Below, piece by piece: positions 1 to 7,817 of a DNA stretch of 64,000 nt. The translations under genes were made by a program, and so were the position numbers. Where the stretch lies: contig NZ_CAKVAM010000007.1 in NCBI RefSeq assembly GCF_934725225.1, positions 38,858 to 102,857 on the forward strand, in the 5' to 3' direction. Below the pieces are notes generated by a model. It was not told where the DNA came from. It made no database searches and worked only from the letters and a program-made list of their open reading frames with translations. Origin of the DNA: an uncultured Treponema sp. Its GTDB lineage: Bacteria; Spirochaetota; Spirochaetia; Treponematales; Treponemataceae. Each line of letters starts with the position of its first letter. Within the stretch, counting starts at the first letter, position 1.

Positions 1-60
1 TCAAACTACAAGGCTCTCCTTGTTGATTCTGGATACTACACAGAAGCTCAGCTTAAATAG
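1..60 (+). CDS. Sugar ABC transporter substrate-binding protein, C-terminal end (partial)
   Basis: Only the last 19 codons and the TAG stop are present. The tail reads as a short soluble C-terminus ending LVDSGYYTEAQLK, which resembles the end of ChvE-type multiple-sugar-binding proteins. The next two genes are the ATPase and permease of such a transporter, so this is most likely the periplasmic sugar receptor of the same operon. The identification rests mainly on context and would be weak from the tail alone. Confidence 0.65.
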   Translation, partial: SNYKALLVDSGYYTEAQLK

Positions 61-79
61 CAAAAGCTAAAATGGTCAA

Positions 80-106
80 GGCGGGGTCAAAAGCCCCGTC
101 TTTTTT
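80..106 (+). terminator. Intrinsic terminator or attenuator between binding protein and ATPase genes
   Basis: A 7-bp stem (80-86 with 94-100, one G-T pair) has a 7-nt loop and is followed by six T. It lies 20 nt after the binding-protein stop and 36 nt before the ATPase start, with no promoter apparent between. Partial termination here would give more receptor than membrane components, a common arrangement in sugar ABC operons (inference). Confidence 0.7.
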
Positions 107-141
107 AGAAGTTTATAATCGGCTTAAAATAGGAGATTCCA

Positions 142-1674
142 ATGGCAAAAGCATTATTGGAAATGCGGAATATTACAAAAGAGTTTCCTGGCGTCAAAGC
201 TCTGAACAACGTTACGCTTTCTGTGGAAGAAGGCGAGATTCATGCTCTCTGCGGCGAAAACGGAGCTGGAAAGTCTACTCTTATGAATGTTTTAAGCGGC
301 ATTTACGGATACGGCTCTTATTCCGGCGATATTATCTATGACGGCAAACTCTGCAAATTCCAGACAATAAAAGACAGCGAATCGCTGGGCATTGTAATTA
401 TTCATCAGGAGCTGGCTCTTGTTCCTCTTCTGACGATTGCAGAAAATATGTTCCTTGGAAATGAGCGCGGCTCAAAATTCAAGGTTGACTGGGCAGAAAC
501 ATTCGACAAGGCTGATTCCCTTCTTGCGGAAGTTGGTCTTAAAGAATCATCACATACACTTATAAAGGACATTGGCGTTGGCAAGCAGCAGCTTGTAGAA
601 ATTGCCAAGGCACTTGGAAAAAAAGTTCGGCTTTTGATTTTGGACGAGCCAACTGCTTCCTTGAACGAAAACGAATCCAAGCATCTTTTGGATTTGCTCC
701 TTGAATTCAAAAAGCAGGGAATGACTTCAATTATTATTTCCCACAAGCTGAATGAAATTTCTTATGTTGCTGACAAAATTACAGTTATCCGCGACGGCGC
801 TGTAATAAAAACGCTCGACAAGAGCAAAGACGATTTTTCAGAGAATACAATTATTGCGGCGATGGTTGGCCGTGATATTACAGATAGATTTCCTAAGCGC
901 GCTTCAAAAGTTGGAGATGTCTGCTTTGAAGTCAAGAACTGGTGCGTGGACCATCCTGTTTTCGATGGAATCAAGGTTTGCGACAATGTGAATTTCAACT
1001 TGCGCAAAGGCGAGGTTCTTGGAATTTCGGGGCTTATGGGAGCCGGACGCACGGAACTTGCAATGAGCATCTTTGGACATTCCTATGGCGCGAATATTTC
1101 CGGGCAGATTTTTCTCAACGGAAAAGAAATTGATCTTCCGAATGTAAAGTCGGCAATCAACCACAAGATTGCTTATGTAACAGAAGACCGCAAAGGCAAC
1201 GGACTTATTCTTTCGGAAACAATCACGCAGAACACAGTTTCAGCAAAGCCGGAAAAAGTTTCTAAGCACGGAATCTACAACTTTGACGAATGCAGACGCG
1301 TTGCCCAGAATTCAGCAAAGGAAATGCGTACAAAATGCGCAACTGTAGATGAAGCTGTAGGAAATCTTTCGGGCGGAAATATGCAGAAAGTTCTTCTTGG
1401 AAAATGGCTTTTTGCCGACCCGGATATTCTGATTCTTGATGAGCCGACACGCGGAATCGATGTTGGCGCAAAGTACGAGATTTACTGCATTATAAACCGT
1501 ATGGTTGCAGAAGGAAAATCAGTAATTTTGATTTCCTCTGAAATGCCGGAAGTACTTGGAATGAGCGACCGCATTTATGTTATGAATGAAGGCCGCATGA
1601 TTGCAGAAATGGACGCTAAGGATGCAAGCCAGGAAAAAATCATGTCATGCATCATCAGCTCGGAAAATAAATAG
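142..1674 (+). CDS. mmsA: Multiple-monosaccharide ABC transporter ATP-binding protein (MmsA/GguA/MglA type)
   Basis: A 510-residue duplicated ATPase of the sugar (CUT2) class that energises uptake of monosaccharides at the inner membrane. The first half has a full Walker A (GENGAGKST, about residue 38) and a Walker B ending in LDEPT, but the signature is a variant GVGKQQ. The second half has the degenerate Walker A typical of these proteins (GLMGAGRTE) and a good LSGGN signature. The D-loop region ends RGIDVGAK. The start follows an AGGAG ribosome site at about 130. It sits between the binding protein and the permease, so the three form one importer. The exact sugar cannot be read from the sequence; ChvE/GguAB relatives take up arabinose, xylose, galactose or glucose. 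Confidence 0.88.
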   Translation: MAKALLEMRNITKEFPGVKALNNVTLSVEEGEIHALCGENGAGKSTLMNVLSGIYGYGSYSGDIIYDGKLCKFQTIKDSESLGIVIIHQELALVPLLTIAENMFLGNERGSKFKVDWAETFDKADSLLAEVGLKESSHTLIKDIGVGKQQLVEIAKALGKKVRLLILDEPTASLNENESKHLLDLLLEFKKQGMTSIIISHKLNEISYVADKITVIRDGAVIKTLDKSKDDFSENTIIAAMVGRDITDRFPKRASKVGDVCFEVKNWCVDHPVFDGIKVCDNVNFNLRKGEVLGISGLMGAGRTELAMSIFGHSYGANISGQIFLNGKEIDLPNVKSAINHKIAYVTEDRKGNGLILSETITQNTVSAKPEKVSKHGIYNFDECRRVAQNSAKEMRTKCATVDEAVGNLSGGNMQKVLLGKWLFADPDILILDEPTRGIDVGAKYEIYCIINRMVAEGKSVILISSEMPEVLGMSDRIYVMNEGRMIAEMDAKDASQEKIMSCIISSENK

Positions 1675-1698
1675 CCAAACTTTATTAGGAGTGTAAAT

Positions 1699-2949
1699 AT
1701 GGCAGTTAACACAAACAGCTTAAAGAAAATGCTTAAGGGCAACACGATGATTTTTATTCTTCTGGCAGTCATGCTGTTTTTTCAGGCTTTGATTGTTGGA
1801 TTCGGAAAAGGCTCGCTTTTTGCTCCGGAAAATATTACAAACCTTATAAACCAGAACGCCTGGGTTGTAATTCTTGCAACTGGTATGCTTCTGTGTATTC
1901 TTACCGGCGGAAACATTGACCTTTCTGTTGGTTCTGTAATTTGTCTTGTTGGTGCAGTTGCAGGAATTTTAATTGTAAACCTTGGCTGGCCAGTTATTCC
2001 TTCAATTATTGTATGTCTTATTGTCGGAACAGCAATCGGCGCATGGCACGGATTTTTTATTGCCTATGTGCATATTCCGCCGTTTATCTGCACTTTGTCT
2101 GGAATGCTTTTGTGGCGCGGAGTTGCCTTGATTCTTCTTGGCGGAATGACAATTTCTCCGTTCCCTTCAACGTTCATGAACATCTTCAACAGCTATCTTC
2201 CGGACCTTGCGCTTGAGCAGGCTACAGACGAGCTTTTTGAAGCTTCAGAAGATGCCTATTATGCTCTTGTTGACAAGAATGCCCAGATTACTTTGATTGT
2301 AACTTTGATTATTGCCGTTATCTGCTGCTTTGTTACTGTTGCTTCCGCAGTTTATAGCCGCGCTTCAAAAAAGAGAAAGGGATATTCTGTGTCTTCTGCA
2401 GGCTCATTTATCGGAAAGCAGGTTGTTTTGTGTGCTGTGATTATGCTTGTTGGCTGGCTTCTTGCCCAGGACAAAGGACTTCCGCTTATTCTTGTGATTC
2501 TTGCGGTTATTGTCGGAATCTATTCTTACTACACACAAAATACAGTTCCTGGCCGCTATCTTTATGCAATCGGCGGAAACGAAAAAGCTGCCCGTCTTTC
2601 CGGTGTAAACACAGACAACGTTATGTTCTTTGCTTACACAAACATGGGATTCATTGCTGCTGTTGCCGGACTTGTCTGCGCCGCTCGATTGAACTCTGCC
2701 GCTCCTACAGTTGGAACAAGCTATGAAATGGATGCGATTGCGTCATGCTTTATCGGTGGAGCTTCTGCTTACGGCGGAACAGGAACTGTTGGCGGTGCTG
2801 TAATCGGTGCTGTCTTTATGGGAATCCTTAATAACGGTATGTCAATCCTTGGTGTTGATGCTAACTGGCAGCGCGCGGTAAAAGGTCTTGTTCTTTTGCT
2901 TGCTGTAATCTTTGATGTTGTTTCAAAGAAAAGAAGCAGCTCAAAATAA
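1699..2949 (+). CDS. mmsB: Multiple-monosaccharide ABC transporter permease (MmsB/GguB type)
   Basis: A 416-residue polytopic membrane protein that forms the sugar translocation channel with the ATPase encoded 24 nt upstream. It has around ten hydrophobic segments, the family block GGNIDLSVGS near residue 73, and the C-terminal GGASAYGGTGTVGGAVIGA region typical of CUT2 permeases. It is longer than RbsC/XylH-type permeases (about 320-400) because of a charged insert at about residues 175-235, as in GguB. A TAGGAG ribosome site precedes the ATG, and a strong terminator follows at 2986-3016, closing the operon. Confidence 0.87.
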   Translation: MAVNTNSLKKMLKGNTMIFILLAVMLFFQALIVGFGKGSLFAPENITNLINQNAWVVILATGMLLCILTGGNIDLSVGSVICLVGAVAGILIVNLGWPVIPSIIVCLIVGTAIGAWHGFFIAYVHIPPFICTLSGMLLWRGVALILLGGMTISPFPSTFMNIFNSYLPDLALEQATDELFEASEDAYYALVDKNAQITLIVTLIIAVICCFVTVASAVYSRASKKRKGYSVSSAGSFIGKQVVLCAVIMLVGWLLAQDKGLPLILVILAVIVGIYSYYTQNTVPGRYLYAIGGNEKAARLSGVNTDNVMFFAYTNMGFIAAVAGLVCAARLNSAAPTVGTSYEMDAIASCFIGGASAYGGTGTVGGAVIGAVFMGILNNGMSILGVDANWQRAVKGLVLLLAVIFDVVSKKRSSSK

Positions 2950-2985
2950 GTTAATTCTTATTCATTTTTTCCTCCTTTCATTTTG

Positions 2986-3016
2986 CCCGGTGTCCAAAAA
3001 GATGCCGGGTGTTTTT
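2986..3016 (+). terminator. Rho-independent terminator of the sugar transporter operon
   Basis: A 9-bp stem (2986-2994 with 3001-3009, two G-T wobbles) with a CAAAAA loop is followed by TG and five T. It lies 37 nt after the permease stop. Confidence 0.85.
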
Positions 3017-3155
3017 ATATTGAAGCTTTAACGCTGATTTCACTTTGAATTGATGTATTTAAAAAAGACTTGGAATGTTGTATAATACACGCACAGAATT
3101 TCCTCAAAAGAACTTAAGTTTTTAGAGGTTTCAATTAATTTTAACGAGGTTTGTC

Positions 3156-4013
3156 ATGGGCGATATTACCCGCAGAATCACAAGAAAATCCTTAAAGGCA
3201 AAAAGAAAAGCAGCCATAAAAACTATAAAGGCGCAGGCAAAGGAAAAAATCCATCAGATAAAAGTTGACTATTCTATGGATGCAGAAAAGAAAAAGGAAA
3301 AGGCGGCTGAACGAGAGCGCAAGCGTGAGCTTAGAGCGCAAAAAGCAAACGCCCGCTTGTCTTACAATGCACGTCAGCCGCGTCCATTTACACTTGGCGA
3401 AGATGTCCTTAGTTCAATTGCAAACGGAATCGGAGCAGGGCTTAGTGTTTCGGCTATTGTTCTTCTGGTTATCCGCGCGTATTTTTATGCTCCGGCTGCG
3501 CAGAAAAGCACTTATATTTCAACATTCGCGGTGTTCGGCTCAAGCCTTTTTGTGCTTCATCTTATGGCGACGCTTTACCATGCGATTTCACCTTCAAAGG
3601 CAAAAAAAGTATTTTCTATTTTTAACCATTGCGCGATTTATCTTTTTATAGGCGGAATCTTTACACCTTTGTTGCTTACCAAAATGTCTGGACCTGCCAC
3701 AACTGCCTGCGCTGTTCTTTGGGGAATTCTTGCGTTCCTTTTGGTTTTGTACGCGGTGTTCGGCGCAAGGCTTCATTCGTTTTCTGTTTTTACATACATA
3801 GTTTTTGCGGCGATTCTTGTGGGTCTTGCAGCCTCTGGAGCTGTTGCATTAAATTTTTCAAGCAAAGTATTTTTGTTTGCAGGAGCGGCCGCTTACGGAA
3901 TAAGCTTTGCATTCTTTATGATGCGGAATTTCAAATGGACTCACAGCATCTTCCATCTGTTTGCGATTGGAGCCGCGGTTCTGGTTTTCTTTGGAATTTA
4001 TAACCTTATATAA
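3156..4013 (+). CDS. Hemolysin III / PAQR-family membrane protein with basic N-terminal extension
   Basis: A 285-residue protein. Residues about 88-285 form a seven-helix domain of the HlyIII/TrhA family, with the motifs expected around the metal site: a TLYHAISP segment, NHCAIYLFIGGIFTP, and a late SIFHLF histidine. Relatives are inner-membrane proteins tied to membrane-energy or fatty-acid homeostasis; the haemolysin name is historical. Unusually, the first 85 residues are a highly charged Lys/Arg/Ala/Glu helix (many KAKRKA and EKKKEKAAERE runs) not found in the roughly 215-residue canonical proteins. A GAGGT site lies 8 nt before the ATG. A TATAAT box at 3081-3086 with a weak TTTAAA 17 nt upstream may be its promoter. 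Confidence 0.8.
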   Translation: MGDITRRITRKSLKAKRKAAIKTIKAQAKEKIHQIKVDYSMDAEKKKEKAAERERKRELRAQKANARLSYNARQPRPFTLGEDVLSSIANGIGAGLSVSAIVLLVIRAYFYAPAAQKSTYISTFAVFGSSLFVLHLMATLYHAISPSKAKKVFSIFNHCAIYLFIGGIFTPLLLTKMSGPATTACAVLWGILAFLLVLYAVFGARLHSFSVFTYIVFAAILVGLAASGAVALNFSSKVFLFAGAAAYGISFAFFMMRNFKWTHSIFHLFAIGAAVLVFFGIYNLI

Positions 4014-4126
4014 ACTGAAATTCTTTGATAAAAATATCAGTTTAAGTGTCATTCAATAAATCGGAATGTCATTGTCATACTTGGTACAACAATCTTTGAA
4101 TTTGGATACTTTCGCTATTGCAGAGG

Positions 4127-4154
4127 ATTATCCAGTCAAGCTGGATAATGACAG
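4127..4154 (+). repeat. Dispersed TCAAG-loop palindrome, copy A
   Basis: A perfect 9-bp stem (4127-4135 with 4141-4149) around a TCAAG loop is followed by GACAG. Two other copies (12114-12141, 49987-50014) keep the loop and the GACAG tail but have different arm sequences that still pair. A degenerate opposite-facing half may begin near 4070 with TGTCATTGTCAT, which would make a two-ended element of about 85 bp like the one at 49938-50014. Confidence 0.75.
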
Positions 4155-4181
4155 TAAAATATAAAACTAGAAATAGAATCC

Positions 4182-4211
4182 CCGGCTGTTTTTGCAACCG
4201 GGGAATTTTTT
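4182..4211 (+). terminator. Terminator-like hairpin between convergent genes
   Basis: CCCCGG pairs with CCGGGG, extended by two more pairs past a mismatch, and is followed by AA and six T on the plus strand. It could end transcription from the hemolysin III gene about 170 nt upstream. It overlaps the last codons of slyX on the other strand. Confidence 0.5.
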
Positions 4212-4422
4212 AATAATGCGGCGGCTTTCTGTTTGGAATGTCGCCTTCAAGAATGTCAGAAACTTCATGTAGCTTCTGAGACAAAAGTTTGTTTTCAGTT
4301 CTGAGCCGCTCGATTGTTTCTGTATGCTCAACAGAAACCGCCTGAAGCTGGTTTACAAAGTCTTCCATATAGGCAAGCTTTGTTTCAAGGCTGATTATTT
4401 TTTCTTCAATTTCTTTTTCCAT
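4210..4422 (-). CDS. slyX: SlyX family protein
   Basis: A 70-residue protein that is almost entirely a coiled coil with heptads of Leu and Ile. It ends in the family's diagnostic KPPHY tail (usually RPPHY). SlyX proteins are small, widespread and of unknown biochemical role; there is no signal peptide, so it is probably cytoplasmic. It starts 5 nt after the stop of the beta-CASP hydrolase gene and is clearly co-transcribed with it. Confidence 0.8.
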   Translation of the reverse strand: MEKEIEEKIISLETKLAYMEDFVNQLQAVSVEHTETIERLRTENKLLSQKLHEVSDILEGDIPNRKPPHY

Positions 4423-4427
4423 TTGAA

Positions 4428-5960
4428 CTATTCCAAATCGTATGTTTCGCCGTACTTTACAATTTCAACATTCGGAAATCCGTTTTCTGCAAGATAGCCT
4501 TTAAGATGTGCCTGCGCATCTTTTTCTCCATGCACAAGGAAAATCTTTTTGAGCCTGCTTGTGTCTATGAGCTTGAGCCATTCGGTGCTTTCCTTATAGT
4601 CGGCGTGCGCGCTAAACGAGTCAATTTGCTTTATCTGAGCGTTCACTTTGTACCAGTCGCCAAGAATCTTCACTTCTTTTTCGCCCTCAAGAATTCTGCG
4701 TCCCAAAGTATGCTCGGACATATAGCCTACAATCAGAATTATGTTGTTCGGATTTGAAATATTGTTCGCCAAGTGGTAAAGAATGCGTCCGGCTTCGCAC
4801 ATTCCGTCTGCGCTCAAAATTATCATCGGACCGCTTTTCTTGTTCAGCTCCTTGGATTCATCGACGCTCGTAATGAACTGAAGCGAGTTGAAGCCGAACG
4901 GATTTTTGTGGTGCGCAAGGAACGCTTCCTGTGTTGCCGCATCGTAGCACTCCTGATGAAGCTGATAAATTCCGGTTGCGTTTACCGCCATAGGACTGTC
5001 CATGTAAATAGGAATCTGCGGAATTCTTTTTTGGTCAACTAAAAGATGAAGATAATAGACAATTTCCTGCGCGCGCTCGATTGCAAATGTTGGAATGATT
5101 ATTTTTCCCTTTGAGTCGATTGCCTGGCGCACAACTTTTTCAAGCTCGTACATTGTGCTTGAAGTTTCCGCATGAAGCCTGTTGCCATAAGTGCTTTCCA
5201 TGAAGATATAGTCAGGAGCGGGCATATTTGTTGCCGGGTCTTTTATGATTGGCTTGTTCCGTCTTCCCAAGTCTCCAGTGTAAAGAACTCTAAGCTCGTT
5301 TTCTCCGTCTGCGTTTTGAGATGGTTCATTTTTTAAAGAAAGTCTTGCGCCGAACAGCTTGTGCCAAAGTTTTGGTTTTATGCCGCTTCCTGTGGTTGCT
5401 TTTGTTCCCTGCTGATTTTTTCTTTGCCCGGTAATTGTAAAGTAGGCGAGGGAGCTTCCAAGAATGTGCCCTGCATCAAAAAATTCAAGCTGAACGTCCG
5501 GGGCAATGTACATTTTGCGGTTGTAGCCCAGCGTAACAATCTGATTTGCCGCCTTTACGCAGTCCGCTTCGTTATACAGAGGCTTCCAGGTAAAAGCTTC
5601 GCCTTTCTTTTTTGCCTGCTTTGCAAGAAATTCCGCGTCTCGAGCTTGAATGCGCGCGCTGTCCATCATAACGATGTTTGCAAGATCCCGTGTTGCCGGA
5701 GTTGCGTAAATTGTTCCGTCGTATCCGTTTTTCATAAGAACCGGAAGAAGCCCGCAGTGGTCATAATGCGCATGGGTCAAAACAACGCTTTCAACTTTAT
5801 CCGCCGGAAAACTGAATTCCCTGTTCTTTTTATCTGATTCCGCTCTCCGCCCCTGAAAAGCTCCGCAGTCTACCATTATGCTGCGTCCGTCAATTTCAAG
5901 TATATGCCGGCTTCCTGTAACTTCTTCTGCCGCTCCAAGTGAATATGCTGTAACTGCCAT
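4428..5960 (-). CDS. MBL-fold beta-CASP hydrolase, RNase-like
   Basis: A 510-residue protein with an N-terminal metallo-beta-lactamase domain. The metal motif is LTHAHYDHCGLLP (HxHxDH), followed by later ligands in the DAGHILGSS and GDLGR segments. A beta-CASP insert and a C-terminal SFSAHADY...VHGEKDA RNA-specificity motif complete the exonuclease-like layout. The family (YsgC-like proteins, CPSF73-type RNases) processes RNA using two zinc ions. A short linker at about residues 180-215 is rich in Lys and Gln and may be an insertion. The ATG follows AGGAGGC. The gene pairs with slyX downstream. It is less likely to be RNase J, whose usual length and C-terminal domain differ. Confidence 0.82.
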   Translation of the reverse strand: MAVTAYSLGAAEEVTGSRHILEIDGRSIMVDCGAFQGRRAESDKKNREFSFPADKVESVVLTHAHYDHCGLLPVLMKNGYDGTIYATPATRDLANIVMMDSARIQARDAEFLAKQAKKKGEAFTWKPLYNEADCVKAANQIVTLGYNRKMYIAPDVQLEFFDAGHILGSSLAYFTITGQRKNQQGTKATTGSGIKPKLWHKLFGARLSLKNEPSQNADGENELRVLYTGDLGRRNKPIIKDPATNMPAPDYIFMESTYGNRLHAETSSTMYELEKVVRQAIDSKGKIIIPTFAIERAQEIVYYLHLLVDQKRIPQIPIYMDSPMAVNATGIYQLHQECYDAATQEAFLAHHKNPFGFNSLQFITSVDESKELNKKSGPMIILSADGMCEAGRILYHLANNISNPNNIILIVGYMSEHTLGRRILEGEKEVKILGDWYKVNAQIKQIDSFSAHADYKESTEWLKLIDTSRLKKIFLVHGEKDAQAHLKGYLAENGFPNVEIVKYGETYDLE

Positions 5961-6161
5961 AAAAGCCTCCTGATGTAATGCTAAAAAACTGCCTGTCTTT
6001 AATTATAAACCTGATTTGCGATTTTCTCAATTTTTTTCTTTTATGTTGAAAGACTTGCTAGATTACCATTGCAGGAAAATGCAGAACAAAAAAAAGGTAG
6101 CAGACACTAAAACGATTGTCTCTATCAAGTCTTGATTTTTAACCAATTAAATTAATTTCAG
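5961..6161. other. A+T-rich intergenic stretch without a gene
   Basis: No open frame with a ribosome site is visible. It separates the minus-strand RNase-like gene from the 22-bp repeat array and porin leader that follow. A divergent promoter for the RNase gene is likely, but no hexamer pair stands out. Confidence 0.4.
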
Positions 6162-6271
6162 CTCGTTTTTAGCTTGAAAATGACTTGTTTTTCCAAAAGA
6201 AACATTTTGTTTTTTCCCAAAAAACACTTTGTTTTAAAGTAAAAAATATTGTGTTTTAACTCAGAAAACAT
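6162..6271. repeat. Tandem array of five 22-bp imperfect palindromes
   Basis: Units start at 6162, 6184, 6206, 6228 and 6250, each exactly 22 bp with no spacer. The shared pattern is TTTGTTTT, then 5 to 7 variable bases, then AAAACA(C/T), so each unit has dyad symmetry. The first unit is the most diverged. The array lies upstream of a porin gene. Its spacing of about two helical turns would put a bound protein on one DNA face. A second five-unit 22-bp array with different arms lies at 20309-20418. Confidence 0.75.
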
Positions 6272-6285
6272 TTCATTAGCCCCCA

Positions 6286-6401
6286 ATATTTAAATCATAA
6301 GCTGTGCATTTTCTGCCTAAAATAGCGTCAAAAACTGCCGCCTCCCCAAGATTTAAAGCATAAGTTGTGCAGTTTCTGCCTTAAACAGCGTCAAAAACTG
6401 C
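6286..6401 (+). repeat. Two 53-bp direct repeats of the porin leader module
   Basis: Segments 6286-6338 and 6349-6401 align over 53 bp with about 80 percent identity and a 63-bp period. Both contain a TTTCTGCCT...CGTCAAAAACTGC core, and the first runs into CCTCCCCAAGATTTAAA. The same module appears once, in line with its start codon, ahead of the minus-strand porin at 39005. This porin therefore carries duplicated, decayed copies of its own 5' leader. Confidence 0.7.
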
Positions 6402-6405
6402 ACTG

Positions 6406-6505
6406 CAAGTTTGCCCGGTGGCAAACTTGTTCAATTGACTGCTTTTTTTTCACTGCGTTGCAAAACAGCCTGTTTAAATCTTATCGATGCTGAAGCACCG
6501 CTAAG
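6406..6505 (+). other. Hairpins in the leader of porin 1
   Basis: A perfect 10-bp stem (6406-6415 with 6420-6429) has a CGGT loop and shares the AGTTTGCC core seen in hairpins downstream of the other porin genes. A second stem of 12 bp with two mismatches spans about 6480-6505 and ends at the AAGATTTAAAC box. A TTGACT lies between them at 6435-6440, but no good -10 is found at the right distance, so the promoter is unresolved. Confidence 0.6.
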
Positions 6506-6529
6506 ATTTAAACATAAGGAGGCTAAGAG

Positions 6530-7750
6530 ATGAAAAAGACTCTTATCGCGGTCGCAGCGGCTGCCGCACTTACAGCAACTTCTGCTTTCGCAGAAATCAC
6601 ATTCGGAGCATGGCTTCGTTCTGCTCTTATTCCTGTAGCTTATGATGGCGAGGATTACCTTGGAGGACTTACACAGTCATGGGGCGGAGCAGCGCGTACT
6701 GCAGTTCTTGGTGTAAACGGCGTTTCTGAAGACGGAATGGCTGGATTCACATTTGAAATCCGTAACCAGGCTGGCGAAGGAATCAATATGGGTGACCGCA
6801 CAGTGGCATGGCTCAAGCCAATTGAGCAGCTCAAGCTTTCTGTTGGTAAGTTTGACGGCGGAGACAACGGATTCAGACAGGGAACAGGATTTGGTGTTTG
6901 GGACTATGTACGCCCATCTAGAACAACATCTTTGTTCTTCAATGGTGATGACGGAATCATGGATTCTATTGGCGGAGACGGCTTCATGGCAGAAATCTTC
7001 CCGATTGAAGGCTTCAAAGTTATGGTAAACGTTCCATTCCTTCAGTACAAAAAGGAAGTTCATAACTGGGTTTACGACAGTGAAGCAAAAACTTGGAAAG
7101 ATGATAAAGGAACAGAAGTTGAGTATGTAAAGCACGCTTACGACATCTATAAGAAGACACAGATTGGCGCAGCATACACAATCGACGGTGTTGGAGAATT
7201 GAAAGTTCTTTGGACAAATGTAAGCGAAGAAGAAGAAGTTGGCACAAAGAAATATAATGATGTAGGAAATCTTGGAATCGCTTTCAATCTTTCTGCTGTA
7301 GAAAATCTTAACTTGGCAATTGGCGCTAAGTTCGATATTTCCGACAAAGAAATTGATCCTGATGGCAACAAGGCTTACTTTGCAGCAAAGGCTTCTTACA
7401 ATGTTTCAGACGCTATCACATTCAACATGGTTGGCGGTATAAAACTCTTCAAGAACGATGACTATGATCCAAAATGGGGAATCGGTGCTGGTGTAGACTA
7501 TGTAGTTATGGACGGTCTTACAGTTAATGCTGACATCCGCTACATGAGCGAAACAAAAGTTAACGGCAATGGTAGTGAAGATGATTCACTTTCATTCCTT
7601 GTTGCAGCTGCAAAGACTATTGGAAGCAACGCTTCTCTTGGAGTTGGATTTGAAGGAGCAACAAACGGCGGCGGATTCTCAACATTTGACGCTGCAAAGA
7701 CAGACGCATTCACATGGTGCGTTCCAGTTATGTTCAACCTTTCATTCTAA
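6530..7750 (+). CDS. Outer-membrane beta-barrel porin, family copy 1
   Basis: A 406-residue protein with a signal peptide ending SAFA-EI after residue 21. The mature chain is rich in Gly, Asp and aromatic residues in alternating beta-strand patterns and ends in the aromatic beta-signal FNLSF, as for proteins inserted by the BAM complex. It is one of four paralogues here; codons 1-30 and the ribosome site are identical in DNA to the other three. After that it diverges most (it lacks the YGSWNWLRP block of the others and has FGVWDYVRP instead). It probably forms a trimeric or monomeric diffusion channel. It is not obviously related to Tpr or Msp from sequence, but distant relation cannot be excluded. 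Confidence 0.75.
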   Translation: MKKTLIAVAAAAALTATSAFAEITFGAWLRSALIPVAYDGEDYLGGLTQSWGGAARTAVLGVNGVSEDGMAGFTFEIRNQAGEGINMGDRTVAWLKPIEQLKLSVGKFDGGDNGFRQGTGFGVWDYVRPSRTTSLFFNGDDGIMDSIGGDGFMAEIFPIEGFKVMVNVPFLQYKKEVHNWVYDSEAKTWKDDKGTEVEYVKHAYDIYKKTQIGAAYTIDGVGELKVLWTNVSEEEEVGTKKYNDVGNLGIAFNLSAVENLNLAIGAKFDISDKEIDPDGNKAYFAAKASYNVSDAITFNMVGGIKLFKNDDYDPKWGIGAGVDYVVMDGLTVNADIRYMSETKVNGNGSEDDSLSFLVAAAKTIGSNASLGVGFEGATNGGGFSTFDAAKTDAFTWCVPVMFNLSF

Positions 7751-7786
7751 TTCTAGCTGCAATTTGCGTTTGACTTAGTAATGCAG

Positions 7787-7812
7787 AAGCCTCCCGAAAG
7801 GGAGGCTTTTTT
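7787..7812 (+). terminator. Terminator of porin 1 (shared stem type)
   Basis: A 9-bp stem AAGCCTCCC/GGGAGGCTT with GAAA loop is followed by T residues to 7812. The same stem, with loops differing only in the tetraloop, ends all four porin genes. It reaches to 6 nt before the stop of the convergent nuclease gene. Confidence 0.9.
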
Positions 7813-7817
7813 GTGTG

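Noticed and set aside
72..341. An 89-codon frame overlapping the sugar ABC ATPase start
   Set aside because: It starts inside the terminator hairpin and shares no ribosome site; the ATPase frame has a clear site and family match.
6162..6271. The 22-bp arrays as CRISPR
   Set aside because: Units are directly adjacent with no spacers, and there are no cas genes in the window.
6530..7750. The porin family as Tpr or Msp of pathogenic treponemes
   Set aside because: I see no motif that links them; only the barrel layout is shared.
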